Below are positions 21,746 through 32,807 of a stretch of DNA of 64,000 nt, piece after piece. Positions within the stretch are counted from its first letter, which is position 1. The number at the start of each line of letters is the position of its first letter. The translations under genes were made by a program, and so were the position numbers. The notes under the pieces are model-generated. The model did not search any database, had not been told where the DNA came from, and worked only from the letters and a program-made list of their open reading frames with translations. Origin of the DNA: Armigeres subalbatus (Eukaryota > Arthropoda > Insecta > Diptera > Culicidae); the NCBI RefSeq assembly GCF_024139115.2, contig NC_085141.1:170326994-170390993 (forward strand), given 5' to 3'.

Positions 21746-22046
21746 GGGGCCCTCCTTAGCCGTGCGGTAAGACGCGCGGCTACAAAGCAAGACCATGCTG
21801 AGGGTGGCTGAGTTCGATTCCCGGTGCTGGTCTAGGCAATTTTCGGATTGGAAATTGTCTCGACTTCCCTGGGCATAAAAGTATCATCATGTTAGCCTCA
21901 TGATATACGAATGCAAAAAAAATGGTAACCTGGCTTAAAAACCTCGCAGTTAATAACTGTGGAAGTGCTTAATGAACACTAAGCAGCGAGGCGTCTCTGT
22001 CCCAGTGTGGGGATGTAATGCCAATTAGAAGAAGAAGAAGAAGAAG
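21746..22046 (+). repeat. Full-length Feilai-like tRNA-derived SINE
   Basis: It starts GGGGCCCTCCTTAGCCGTGC and continues with an A-box-like GTGCGGTAAGACGCGCGGC and the B box GAGTTCGATTCCCGG. The SINE body includes TTTTCGGATTGGAAATTGTC and AGTTAATAACTGTGGAAGTG, and it ends in a GAA repeat. The duplication AAGTTAGGTT/AAGTTAAGTT flanks it with one mismatch. Transcription would be by RNA polymerase III and movement by a LINE. Confidence 0.9.
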
Positions 22047-22141
22047 TTAAGTTCGGAATACTATCAGCTTGATCAATTTTATACTATTACAAAAACATTT
22101 ACGATAAATTTTCATAACAATTTAACAAAAATATCAATGTA
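22047..22141. other. Short unassigned spacer
   Basis: AT-rich sequence between the SINE and the next element. Confidence 0.4.
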
Positions 22142-22143
22142 TA

Positions 22144-23421
22144 GGGGAAGATCCCTCATCGCCGGACATCTCCCAATACCGGACACTTCCCAAAACGACA
22201 CTTCCAGAGGCCCTTTCACCATCTTATGGAATACAAACGAAAGCTTTTGAAAAGTCTTTTACCTGCATGGAATATCAGATCCTCAAAAGTAATGTTGGCG
22301 GAGACCAGGCGGTAAAATACAACGCGACACCGGGTTGTTAGCAGCACATGAAGACACATACGATTTTGTGATGCGGTGCAAACATTCAATGGGTTTGGCT
22401 CACTTTCGAAGGTTTGAGTCAACAATATTTGAATCATTTGAATGCATTCTGATTATGCAAAGATGGTCAATATTATCCATATTATAAATAACGATCATGA
22501 TTTGTTACATATATGATGTTACTGTGATGCAAAATCAATTTCTGTATCCGGTCCCGAGCAAAGCCTGAAAACATAATAAGAGCATATAGAAAACATATTT
22601 TGATTTTGACATCAAACTGAAATCATAATTTGTTTTCAAATAAATGAATAATCATGATTGATTATTACATATTTTGATCTCATTTTGCTGTAGATTTCTA
22701 AATTGTATAATCTGATATCAAACCGTGTACTTATTTTGTTATTGGAACCAATGTCAAATTTAATTTTTGATTTGCTCTCATCGATAGCAGGAATAGTTTT
22801 CGATTTGATGTCACAGTGAGATTTTTCTGCTATACATTATGTTATTTTAATCGTTAAAACGACCAAAAAGATATCAAATTAAGTAATCATATTCGGCGAT
22901 TTCACAACATCAAAACAAGTTATCGATTCGCTCTCAAGCTTTGCTCGGGGTAGCTGGCCCCCAGGGCCGGACAGTGAAATTATTCATGTAACCAAATGGC
23001 CATTATTTACATCTGTTAAACTTGCTTGAATTCAATTGTTTCTTCTTGCTGAAGCATCAGAAAGCCAGAAACGTAAATTCAAGATAAAATTGAAAAAGGT
23101 GGGAATTTTGATTAGGATGTAAGAAATGTAACTCGAGGGACAAATAAACATTTTAATATCTACAACTTACAGCAAGTGATAAATATTACTATTCTAAATG
23201 ATGTTTGATGTCTTTACACATGTTACAGAAAATTGGTCATTGTATGAACATGATGCAATTGTGTACGGTACTAGGGGATATTTTTCTGAACCGTAAAAAT
23301 TTTCACCAAAATTCATCATCGAAATACATTGTCGAAAAACGTGTTTAAATGATCAAATTCGGATTGTTTGAAAATATTTCGATAAATTACTTATCTGTCC
23401 GGAAACTGTGGGATCTTCCTC
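22144..23421. mobile_element. 1.28-kb TA-flanked non-autonomous element
   Basis: The terminal repeats are short: GGGGAAGATCCC at the left and the complement of GAGGAAGATCCC at the right, with CCGGA-type words just inside both. TA flanks both ends (22142-22143 and 23422-23423). It encloses a second inverted-repeat element at 22553-22950. No transposase frame. Confidence 0.65.
22553..22950. mobile_element. Nested element with CCCGAGCAAAGC ends
   Basis: CCCGAGCAAAGCCTGA at the left is inverted as TCAAGCTTTGCTCGGG at the right, interrupting GCCGG-rich sequence of the outer element. No target duplication was identified, so the class is open. Confidence 0.55.
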
Positions 23422-23681
23422 TAAAATAGGGAAAAGATCTATTTGGATTGGTCCAACAATTACGTTATCACAAGAAAAGGTTTTTCCTATCCTCTACAAG
23501 AAAGCATTTTACTGAACTGTAGTTCAAGTAAATTTCGTTTCTTTAACAGGAGAATGATTCTAAATTCAGCCAAACAACTTACTTATATTTATTGAACGGC
23601 TACGCAATAGATTGGTGATAGCTGGACATCGCCCAGGATGGAGGTCGGGGTGTATAGGACCCAACGGTAAGTGAAAACAAG
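23422..23681. other. Unassigned spacer
   Basis: No feature recognised. Confidence 0.35.
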
Positions 23682-23683
23682 TA

Positions 23684-23900
23684 GGGGAACTGCTCCTTAA
23701 TTTCATACCATGTACCCAAATCAATACCATTCGAAAACAAAGAATTGGTGCGCAATTTGTTTTATTTCTCATTTTTGAGATTTTTTTCAGCAGTGAGCAC
23801 GCCGGATAACAACAAAACACGACACAAATTGAGCCTAAATTGCCTGTTTTCCGAATGTTATTTATATAGGAGCATGTTATTAATAATGGAACAGATACCC
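23684..23900. mobile_element. 217-bp TA-flanked MITE, uninterrupted copy
   Basis: It runs from GGGGAACTGCTCC to GGAACAGATACCC, with TA at both sides. A second copy at 49678-50073 is closely similar but carries an insertion. The ends form an imperfect inverted repeat. Confidence 0.85.
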
Positions 23901-24238
23901 TAAATTGTTTGCTGATTATGGATCGACTGTATGTTTTAATTATATATTTATTGAACGACTACTCAGTCTTCTAATTTCACATCAAGTTTTTCATTTACCC
24001 AACGTTTCGACAAAGGAATTGTTTTTTTTTTTTCATGGGGAAAATATGTCTGTTGTTTGTCGTCGTACGCTTAGTCTAACTTGAACCGTATGTTTGTCTT
24101 ATTGTCCGTATAGACTTCGGATGCACTTCTATCACTTTTTTGCTTTTTTATGGGTGTACACTCCGAGTGAAGCAAAGGGCCGACTTAAAAGATCTCCATC
24201 TCGGGCGATGTCCAGCTAACGACTTAACATGTTGCCTA

Positions 24239-24890
24239 GGGTAGTTCAAATTTCAAATATGTTCTAAAATTCCAACTCCCATATGTTTATTAGCATCATT
24301 TTGATAATATAGGAGTCCTGGCAAAATTTCAGGCAATTCGGTGGCCATTTAGGGGTGGCGCGATGTCAATTTATGTTTATATTGAAATTTGTTTGGGAAA
24401 AACTTTAAATTTATTCAAGTCTCCCTACAACTGTCAAATCGTGCTAATTCAAATAAACATCCCCAATCTCCCTTTTTGGAATCTATATAAATGAGACCTC
24501 CGGATAACACATCAGTTATGAGTGGATTGAACGGTTCTATTGACAGTGTGAATATGAGATAAATGGCTAAAATGGTGTAATTAGCCTTACCGTAGCAGTG
24601 GAAATATAAATTAAAATTAATGAGTTACCCACTGGTTGAGCTCAAATAGATTCCAAAAATAAAAGTAGGGGATGGTTTTTTGAATTCATCACGATTTAAG
24701 AGTTGTAGGAGGATTTGAATAAATTTTAAGTTTTTCCCATTCAAATTTCCATATAAACATAAATTGACTTCGCCACCCTAAATGGCCACCGAATTGCCTG
24801 AAATTTTGCCAGGACTCCTATATTATCAAATGATGCTAATAGACATATGGGAGTTGGAAATTTCGAACATTTTTGAAATGTGATCTGCCC
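24239..24890. mobile_element. 652-bp TA-flanked element with 220-bp inverted repeats
   Basis: GGGTAGTTCAAATTTCAAAT at the left is inverted at the right, and complementarity continues through GGAGTCCTGGCAAAATTTCA and beyond for about 220 bp per arm. TA is at 24237-24238 and 24891-24892. The central 200 bp is unique and non-coding. Confidence 0.88.
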
Positions 24891-25188
24891 TAATGTTGCC
24901 AAGTTAGATTTTGGTCGACTTGCTACGCTGCTATGAGCATCTGGGTCTGCCTTTGCTGCGATGTCCACTTGGGTTCGAGTGCTCGTTCACAGATTTCGGG
25001 TCTGCCCCTACATAAAGGTGTGGCCGACATAGCTCCACTTTCGTTCCCGAATTTCAGTTGCCATCGGCCTCTGGTGACAACGACGATAGAGCTCGTTGTT
25101 TGATATCCAGTTGTGAGACCACCAGGCATAAGTTATGTATCGCTGGAATTTGTTAATAAGCGCATGCAGCCTTTAAGCGGTCTCCACT

Positions 25189-25354
25189 TATCGCCGTATT
25201 TAGAGGGGGTGGTTTTCTGCTGGTGCAAGACCCCGGGCCCCCGCAAAACCTTGTGTACCAAAGTGATCAGTTTTATCAATTATCAATTTTGATACATTCA
25301 GGGGCCCCAAAAAATGTTTGGACCCGGGCACCCACAAGGAAAAATTCGGTGCTA
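25189..25354. mobile_element. 166-bp hAT-like mini-element
   Basis: The exact 8-bp duplication TCTCCACT flanks it (25181-25188 and 25355-25362). The ends TATCGCCGTATTT and, inverted, TAGCACCGAATTT are similar. It is rich in G and C runs (GGGGGTGG, CCCCGGGCCCCC). The 8-bp duplication suits hAT. Confidence 0.78.
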
Positions 25355-25396
25355 TCTCCACTGATACACACCATGCTTCGCTAGCGTATGGCAGTA

Positions 25397-25589
25397 CACG
25401 GTTAGATGACTTTACCCATTAATGGGTACTATGTTATTGTTGATATTATTCCCACCGTGAAAAATTCACCCATTTTCTTGAAAAAGCGCCACTACCCATT
25501 TTAATGGGTAGTTTGGGTGAATTTTTCACGGTGGGAATAATATCAACAATAACATAGTACCCATTAATGGGTAAAGTCATCTAACCGTG
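25397..25589. mobile_element. 193-bp foldback MITE with 76-bp perfect arms
   Basis: From CACGGTTAGATGACTTTACC the left arm of about 76 bp is perfectly inverted at the right end; TA is at 25395-25396 and 25590-25591. The TTACCCATTAATGGGTA motif within each arm is itself a palindrome. The loop holds another ACCCATT/AATGGGT pair. Confidence 0.92.
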
Positions 25590-25680
25590 TATAGATTGCA
25601 TGTTGGAATTAAAAATTCGGTTTTTGGCCTGCTTTTTCATAAGAAAATTATTTTGAGCTTTTTAGTGGAATGTCTTCACT

Positions 25681-25760
25681 TGTCATAAGACGAGTTAATA
25701 CAATCCCATTGAATTCCTCCACTGGAATTCAATGGGATTGTATTAACTCGTCTTATGACA
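25681..25760. mobile_element. 80-bp perfect hairpin
   Basis: The 37-bp arms starting TGTCATAAGACGAGTTAATA are perfectly complementary around a 6-base loop. The trinucleotide ACT flanks both sides, which could be a 3-bp target duplication. Confidence 0.85.
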
Positions 25761-26794
25761 ACTGTTTTTTCAGTTATTTCTTAAACTCGTAAAGGCAACC
25801 TTTGCTTTCTTGATCCGTGCACGTATGTATGTCAGTACCGCCGTCAGACGTCATTTGGCTACCAAGATATTAGAAGCTTTCAACATTTTTCACTGATTGC
25901 CCAACTACTATGTGTCCAACGATTTGATTTTGTTGAGGATGATGACTAAACCTGCTCAAGAGTAGCGCTCGGTGAAATCGTTAAGCTTACTCTACAGAGA
26001 ACTGTTGAGCTAGAAGTGTAACGTCATCCGCCAATTCGCTTAAGTGCTTCATGTTTATATGCTGCCATAGCAGCCCGCTTTTTTGTTCATGGTCAACCGC
26101 GCCAAAATCTCGTCGATTACGATGAGGAACTGTAGCGGAGATGGAATACATTCTTTCCTCACATCAGCTACGACCCTGATGGAATTGGTCACGACTCAGT
26201 TATGCAGCACCCTACACAAGAAGGCTTCGTAGCTGATGATTTTCGTCTCAGGGCGCCCCAAATATTCTCGTGATTGAGAAGGTGGAAAGCTTTTTCAATG
26301 CAAACCAAATGAAGAGACTGTTGAAGTTCGGTGACCTGCTCCAGATTAATACGGAGCGTGACAATATAGTGTACACAGGATCTTCCGGCTCGGAATCCGG
26401 TGTGCTGCCGCCGGAGAGTCGCATGGACCTTCTTTTGAATCCGGGCTACAATAACTTTGCATATGTAACTTTGAGAACGTATAAAGTATCTCGGCTGATA
26501 TACGATCGACTCCTGGGGCTTTGTTCGATTTTATGCTTTGGATACCCATTTCAATTTCTAGCAGTGGTAGAGCTTCGGTTATGAGACGTACTGTACGTCG
26601 TATCCTAGGAAGATCATGCCGAGGTGGTGGTGACCTGGCTGGCAGTTGAAAATGTTGTTTGAAATGCTTGAACCAGCGTTTTAGCTGTTAATGGGGTCCC
26701 AAGTAACATTATAAGACAATTAATTGCATATTATTCGGCAGCTCAGCCTTACGAAAACCATTTTTTTGTTAAATATCTTGGCTGTGCATATGCA

Positions 26795-26965
26795 CAGCAT
26801 ATGTTTCGAAATCGACAAATTGATATGAAATTTGCGAAAAAGAATCCACGTGTCTTGGAGGGACTCGAACCATCAACCTCCTACTCTCTAGATAGGCGTG
26901 ATAACCCCTACACAACAAGACTACTTAAAGGTCTCGTTTGCGGAAAAGCCATCAGAATCCGAGTA
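26795..26965 (-). repeat. tRNA-like SINE, fourth family, inverted copy
   Basis: On the minus strand a 70-base tRNA-like segment starts GTCTTGTTGTGTAGGGGTTA. Its last bases CAAGAC can pair with its start. It has a 7-base anticodon-like loop CTAGAGA inside a CCTAT/GTAGG stem, and GGTTCGAGTCCC as a B box. The body ends ATTTCGAAACATATGCTG. The same unit is present at 27275-27455 in the opposite orientation. Confidence 0.7.
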
Positions 26966-27274
26966 CCAACCTCCACCGCGGTTAGCTCTCTTTTTTGCAA
27001 ATTGAATATTTTTCGGATGCTTGATTTGTCCAATCTCCACATGTGCTTTACTTTTGTATATCCACAGTCAAGCGAGTGCACATTGTTTATTAAACGAGAG
27101 GACCGCACTCCATGCCCCCCAGCAACGGACTGGGCGGAATGGTATAGAATGCGAATCAATCGCACTCTGCTGTGCCAAAGGCTTGCTTGGTTAAAGCATT
27201 TGATGAGTTTGATTGCCTTACGTAAGCGGTCGCGTGTACTCAGACGACTAATGACGGTGGAAGACCGACACTTG

Positions 27275-27455
27275 ATAACAATTAATTGCATATTATTCGG
27301 CAACTCGGCCTTTGAGTGGTCTTGTTGTGTAGGGGTTATCACGCCTATCTAGAGAGTAGGAGGTTGATGATTCGAGTCCCTCCAAGACACGTGGATTCTT
27401 TTTCGCAAATTTTATATCAATTTGTGCATTTCGAAACATATGCTGTGCAGTCAGT
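27275..27455 (+). repeat. tRNA-like SINE, fourth family, direct copy
   Basis: It matches the copy at 26795-26965 over the tRNA-like region and the body up to ATTTCGAAACATATGCTGTG. The T-stem is weaker here (GATGATTCGAGTCCC) than in the other copy. It interrupts a LINE fragment that resumes at about 27460. Confidence 0.7.
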
Positions 27456-27459
27456 AGCT

Positions 27460-27985
27460 GACCCTCAGGCGCGTCTTTCACAGGCATCGTTGCATTTATC
27501 TTCGCCCCGATTAAGCGTCTTGAGAAATCGTAGAGAAGGCAAATGTCCCGGTTGCTGCAGCTTTCTCTCCTTCTTCGACGAGAGAATCCGTCCAAGCTCG
27601 CTTGCCCTGTCGACATGAGCATCTCACATCCTTCTCCAGAGCCTAGTATCGTTGACGGGCTAAGACTCTGGCTCCTCTGGTATTTCGTCGCTCTATCGCA
27701 CCTTTGGCTTCTCTTCACTCTTCTTTCTTCCTCCAGGTTTAATCGGTGATCCAATGTTTTCTCCAGGCGCGAAGTTTGCCCAGATTATTCCCGCTAGTGG
27801 CGATGAAGACGTTCCTGAAGGCAGTCCATTGGTCTTCCACGTTGTCACCAAACAGCCAAACAACAGTTCAGTCAAATCCAGCAAACGAATGATTTTCAAT
27901 TTTGTAAGAGCTAGATGGGTTTCAAGATCAAGCCGCTTGATAGAAATACGACTGAGTAATACAGGCCGGACCGACGCCACTATAT
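27460..27985 (-). pseudogene. Decayed LINE ORF2 fragment
   Basis: Minus-strand peptides include FSRRLIGAKINATMPVKDA and EGQLLT, resembling the region before the RT domain of mosquito LINEs, and a Glu/Arg-rich stretch (DHRLNLEEERRVKRSQR). The SINE at 27275 cuts it. No intact domain remains, so the call is modest. Confidence 0.4.
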
Positions 27986-30078
27986 AATGTTAGCTCTAAA
28001 ATCATGAATCAATATTACAATTTCAACTCACAATACGTGATCAAATACGTTCACCGGAATATATTAACACTCGAATAGTGATCATTGAAGATTATGTCTG
28101 AAAAGTACTACTGAAAATATTAGTTTAGTACCCTACGTTTTAAATGACCTCGTTTTTAAATATATCTATGAAAACAGATCAGATACAAAACGATATAACG
28201 GCATCGATTCACAGCTTTGTTGAATTAGTAAACGATACTCTGTTGCATATGTGCTAATCAATTTTCGCACACAATAAATTTTACATTTCCGTAATACTGT
28301 TGCGTGTCAATGTCGGTCGTCTTATAACACTAGTGATGTTAAAAGTTTCATACAAAAGTGCCGGTTACGGCAAGGAGGATTTCAGATTTACAAGCGACGC
28401 AAAGAGGATAAACGACCTCATTTTTACGGACATGGGAAAATATTTAAAAGAGCATTTTATGTTAGATGATGATCACAGTTTTGCCCACATCCGATAAGAT
28501 TATTTGGTATTTACAAATCTAACTACCTAATTCCACCATAACTTCACATCCGGACTCCATTCACATGATGCCACCCATGAATAACATACCATAATCTATC
28601 AAACCATTACTCTAACCATGAACCGATCTTTCAATCATGAATCCTTCATAATTTCAGCTAACCCCCCTCATACGCACCCACTCAAAGAACCGAAAACCGA
28701 TCGCTCGCTCTAACCACTGCAAGTCACATCACAGCTCGCTCGAGACCAATCAACGCCAGGGCTCAGTCTGATCTGTTGAAGCGAAGGGTGAGTGGCACTA
28801 CTACTGTTGGCGAACTATTCTCCCGGATGTTCAGACCAGGACTAGAGAGCGCGCTCGTTGGAAGCCGATCGTGACCGTAACAACGTTGACCATTGTATCA
28901 CGTTGACCGCAGATTCACGGAAAGGACGTACAAGTACAGTACCGAGAGCCCTAGATCCTTAACCAGAAAGTGCGTAGATCTTAGATACTAAGTACTTCGA
29001 TATCATCACACCCAGGTGGCTACTTTACTAATCTACTGAGTACTAGCAGTCAGCGCTTGCTAAAACGAGGTGTGCACACAGGAGCTGTAGCTATTGTTCG
29101 GCAGATCCGGAAGAGCTTCTGCAGCTCGGTGAACATTCATGCCTTTCAATATACGGGACTTTCGAGTGAGTTGAGTGAGTGGTGTTTTCTCTCATGTTAC
29201 TCTTTCGGGAATGGTGTAAGGGTTTTATTTATTCTGCTTACTTATATAATTTGCTATGGTTTAAAAGATTGATCTTTATTGTTTCAATTTTGATCTTTTA
29301 CATTAACTGATGACAAACAACTGAATACAATATAAAAATCTATGATGAATCTGTCTATTTTACACTTTTGTCTTTCTGGTACTACTTATCTGATCTGGTT
29401 TTTACAGAGAATATTAATTCATCAACAGTTTTTTTTTACTATCAAATCCTAAACCTTCGTCGTTGGGGATATGAGATGTGCGTTGTGCGAATCCTGATAA
29501 ATTAAATATGGGATTGCGATATGGAGCACTTTTTTTACATATAAATATTCTAAGTTATTCGAAGAGAACCTAAGACATCAGACATCCATACAAGACATGG
29601 TCGAGTTTCACATTTTGCAAACCTGATCCGAGCCCGATTTATCAATTTCTTTCAAACCCGGATCGAATCCGGTATGAAAGTTTTATATTCCCAAACTCGT
29701 GCCCGACCCGAACCCGAAATAATTTAATTATTTAAACCCGATCCCGTAAAATTCAAAATTGATTTCTTCTGCTTTTCTTATCATCGAAGCCTAAAAAACG
29801 AACAAGCCTCAAAATTTACAAATTCAAATAAATTCATTTCTCAAACCCGAACCGACCCGGACAATAAAGTTATAATTCTATACAAAGAGCTGCTTTTTTT
29901 AGAAATGGTCGAAATATATTTTTTGCGCTTCTATCGACTTGATTTTATAAAAGTACGTAAAATATTCAATGGAAAAATTATACATTAATTATTTTCTAAG
30001 TGCTGCTTTTTTGCCTTTCGCGTATTTTACATTGGTGGATTGCAAATATATCAGAGTTTTTCCTGAAACAAACCGATA
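27986..30078. other. Unassigned; possible host upstream sequence
   Basis: There is no long frame. From 28650 to 29060 the sequence is less AT-rich and lacks repeat marks, with an initiator-like CTCAGTC at 28763 and a donor-like AAGGGTGAGT nearby. From 29620 to 29870 degenerate AACCCGA and ACCCGA words are frequent. No gene can be supported. Confidence 0.35.
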
Positions 30079-30080
30079 TA

Positions 30081-31467
30081 AGGTACCCCGGGGCAAGTGA
30101 AAATATGGGGTAAGAGGGTACTATGGCTGCCAATTAATCGGTGAACGTTTTTAATGGTAACAATGTTCTAGAAAGATGAAGCAGAATTATTAACGAATTC
30201 GCCTGACCCAAAAAAAAACGGAATCAAAACCATTTGCGGCGCAATACTAATGGTATTGTTTAATCATGACTTTAAACTACCGGCAAAATCTATTACTTTT
30301 ATTTTAATTCAACGAATTTCCAAAAAAATAGTCGTTTCTAAATTCATCATTGATGTGGAAGGTGAATATTTTGAGCAATTAAATAATTGTGTGACATCAA
30401 AACGATTTAAAGTTTTGATTAAAGCCAAAATCTGAAATTTTCACTTGCCCTTAAGTTTTAACATGCATGGGGCAAGTGGGACATATTTGAAAAACATTTT
30501 CGATAGAGCCATTTTACCTGTTTTTAGATTGTTTTCTAGTGAAAAATAACTTCAACACTCATATATCATATGGATCTGAATCAAATGCAGTTGATATCGT
30601 TGGTTTCGTTGTTAAGAAGTGGTGTACAGTTGATTTACCAAATGTGTATTTTACTTTCTGGAAATTATTTTCCTCATGGAAAAGAGCAATGGTTATAGCT
30701 ATGCTAAATTTTCCGTTTACAGTACAAACAATCTATTTATTCTACAATAGATCAACAGGTTTTTTCTTGTGTTTTGTTATTTTTAAACATCGCATCAGAT
30801 TAACAGATTTTCAGATAAATAAATAGCCTAAGACATAAATTGGCCATTTCGTTCTATTACAAATTTACAACACTGCGCATCGCATGAATAAAAACGTTCC
30901 TTTTGAAGTTCTAATTTATGTAATAATTTGTGTTCTAAACAGAGAAACATTCATTCGAAAAGTGAACATAGATTTGCTCATCTCTTCCATCTAACACATT
31001 TGGTAAGAAAGTAAGCTAATGGAAAGCCAGACAAAAGCTAATTAAACAGTAAACAGGCTGTTGCCTTGTTTTTATATTTGCTAACATTGTAATCCCTTTC
31101 TTTTTGCCAAAAACAAAAGTCTGACAAGCAATAAACCTCCATCTATGATCGGAAATACTACGACTCAGAAATTACATGAACATTATATCTGCATTCTTCA
31201 AATTAGTTTCGTCCGACAGTATAAAACAGAATAGGTCCCACTTGCCCCGTTTGAAGGGGTAAGCGGATCTCACAGGTAAATTTATTTATGTCACTACCAA
31301 TATTTTTGTAAATGAATAAATGGCTTACAACACGTATACACTTCAACAACGGAAGCATATAATGATGTATCCGTGGTTAATGTCCAGAAATACCCTGTTT
31401 TCTAAGTATGCGTTAACGATTTTGCTGAACTAGCGTTTTTTTAGGTCCCACTTGCCCCGGGGTACCT
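30081..31467. mobile_element. 1.39-kb TA-flanked non-autonomous element
   Basis: AGGTACCCCGGGGCAAGTG at the left is exactly inverted at the right, with TA at 30079-30080 and 31468-31469. Internal copies of GGGGCAAGTGGGAC (about 30470) and its complement (about 31230) repeat the end motif. The longest frame (30539-30826, 95 residues) has hydrophobic runs but no transposase motif. Confidence 0.9.
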
Positions 31468-31469
31468 TA

Positions 31470-32805
31470 TTCAAATGCCTGTATCTTTGAATGGGGGGAA
31501 GCAGGGTTTCATTTCTCCCTGGGTTAGATAAAATTTTTCAGCATTTTTAAAGAGGCATTTCGTACGAGAAAATTAAAATGATCAGTTTTAGAAGAGATGT
31601 AAAACCGGAAATTCCGCCCCACTAATCAAAAACAAAATGTTTAGAGTAATTCGCCTGCAAACATTATACTAACACTCCTGTTGTGCGCCGTCGCAGCCGA
31701 TATTTTTGCATCGTCGTGCCGCTGACGTAATTCTTTTAAACAAAAAAGATTAAATAAATTTCATACAGACAAACAAATGTATTATTGCTGGAACATTTCT
31801 GAGAATCTTGTTTAGTTTTCGTTAAATGTCGTTTAGCAAATAAACCCAAATGACTCGCGAAGAATAACGACAGGTTTTTTGGTGTTTCTTTTCTGCTTCA
31901 CGTGCGAGTATGAGAAGTAAAGAAATCCAAAAATATGTTCGCGAACATTTTGTTTTGGCAACTTCTCGCTTTGGAGAGTAAGTTCACAAATTTCCACCAC
32001 TGGACAGTTCCTTGGGCAAAAAAGCGCCCACACAAAGTATAGAGAAACGAGAAGGTTAATCCATTCGCAACCCACATTCATGAAAAGAATAAAAAAAAAC
32101 ATAGGAAATGAGCCCATTCAACCAGTGAATAGCTGTGGGCGGTAATAAACAATAACAACAGAAACACACATAAGGAGTACGTCCAAGCGCATGCCACATG
32201 CCATCAAAATTTCAACCTCGACTCATACGACGGCAAACCTGACATACCTAAAGTCAGGGAGTCACAGTAGCCTCGTGGCCGCCACCTTGAACATGAATCT
32301 ACTCACTAAAGCATCGTGTTACAAGCAGTTGGGGCGCTAGGGCACGGTTAAGGTGACGACGGAACGTGCGGCTTCAACTAATATGTAGGTATATTTCACT
32401 TTTCTGCGTTTATGAGAGTTTTTAAATTGACCTCCACGTTGCCGAGGAGGTAAACATTTAAAACTGGTGTTTTATAGCTGAACACATTAAAATATCTGTG
32501 CAATACGTCATCCTTAGGATGTGACAGCGTCCAAAAACAACAGCCGAAAACTTTCCGACTAAAGTCCCGTTGCAGACATTGAACTTGGAACCCGCATCCA
32601 AAGATAGGCGTACAAGGTACAAGAGATTGAATATGATAAAAATGAATAAAGCATTGGATCATTAAAGTGACGACATTTTTGCAGCAAAAAAAAGTGTTAA
32701 CAGTTAACCAGAAAACCGGAATCACACCCCTCGCGCTCGCAATAAGTGTGCCACAGACTTTCCGTAGCTGGCTATAAGGCTGATTGATTCATTGTTGCCT
32801 TTTTA
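31470..32805. other. Unassigned stretch
   Basis: Short frames on the minus strand at 31833-32117 and 32396-32725 show no recognisable domain and no splice context that would support them. Confidence 0.35.
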
Positions 32806-32807
32806 TA

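Larger units (their letters stand above)
24893..26690 (-). pseudogene. Decayed LINE ORF2 with several insertions
   Basis: At 26450-26549 the minus strand reads GIQSIKSNKAPGVDRISAEIL, the conserved box at the start of LINE reverse transcriptase. Sequence down to about 25140 appears to be further degraded RT in the same orientation; the boundaries are approximate. Three inverted-repeat elements interrupt it at 25189, 25397 and 25681. Confidence 0.55.

Noticed and set aside
21746..22046. Functional tRNA genes
   Set aside because: A and B boxes are present but belong to SINEs with bodies and tails; no free-standing cloverleaf with mature ends was found.
26801..27352. 183-residue plus-strand frame
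   Set aside because: It runs through two SINE copies and their spacer; the content is translated SINE.
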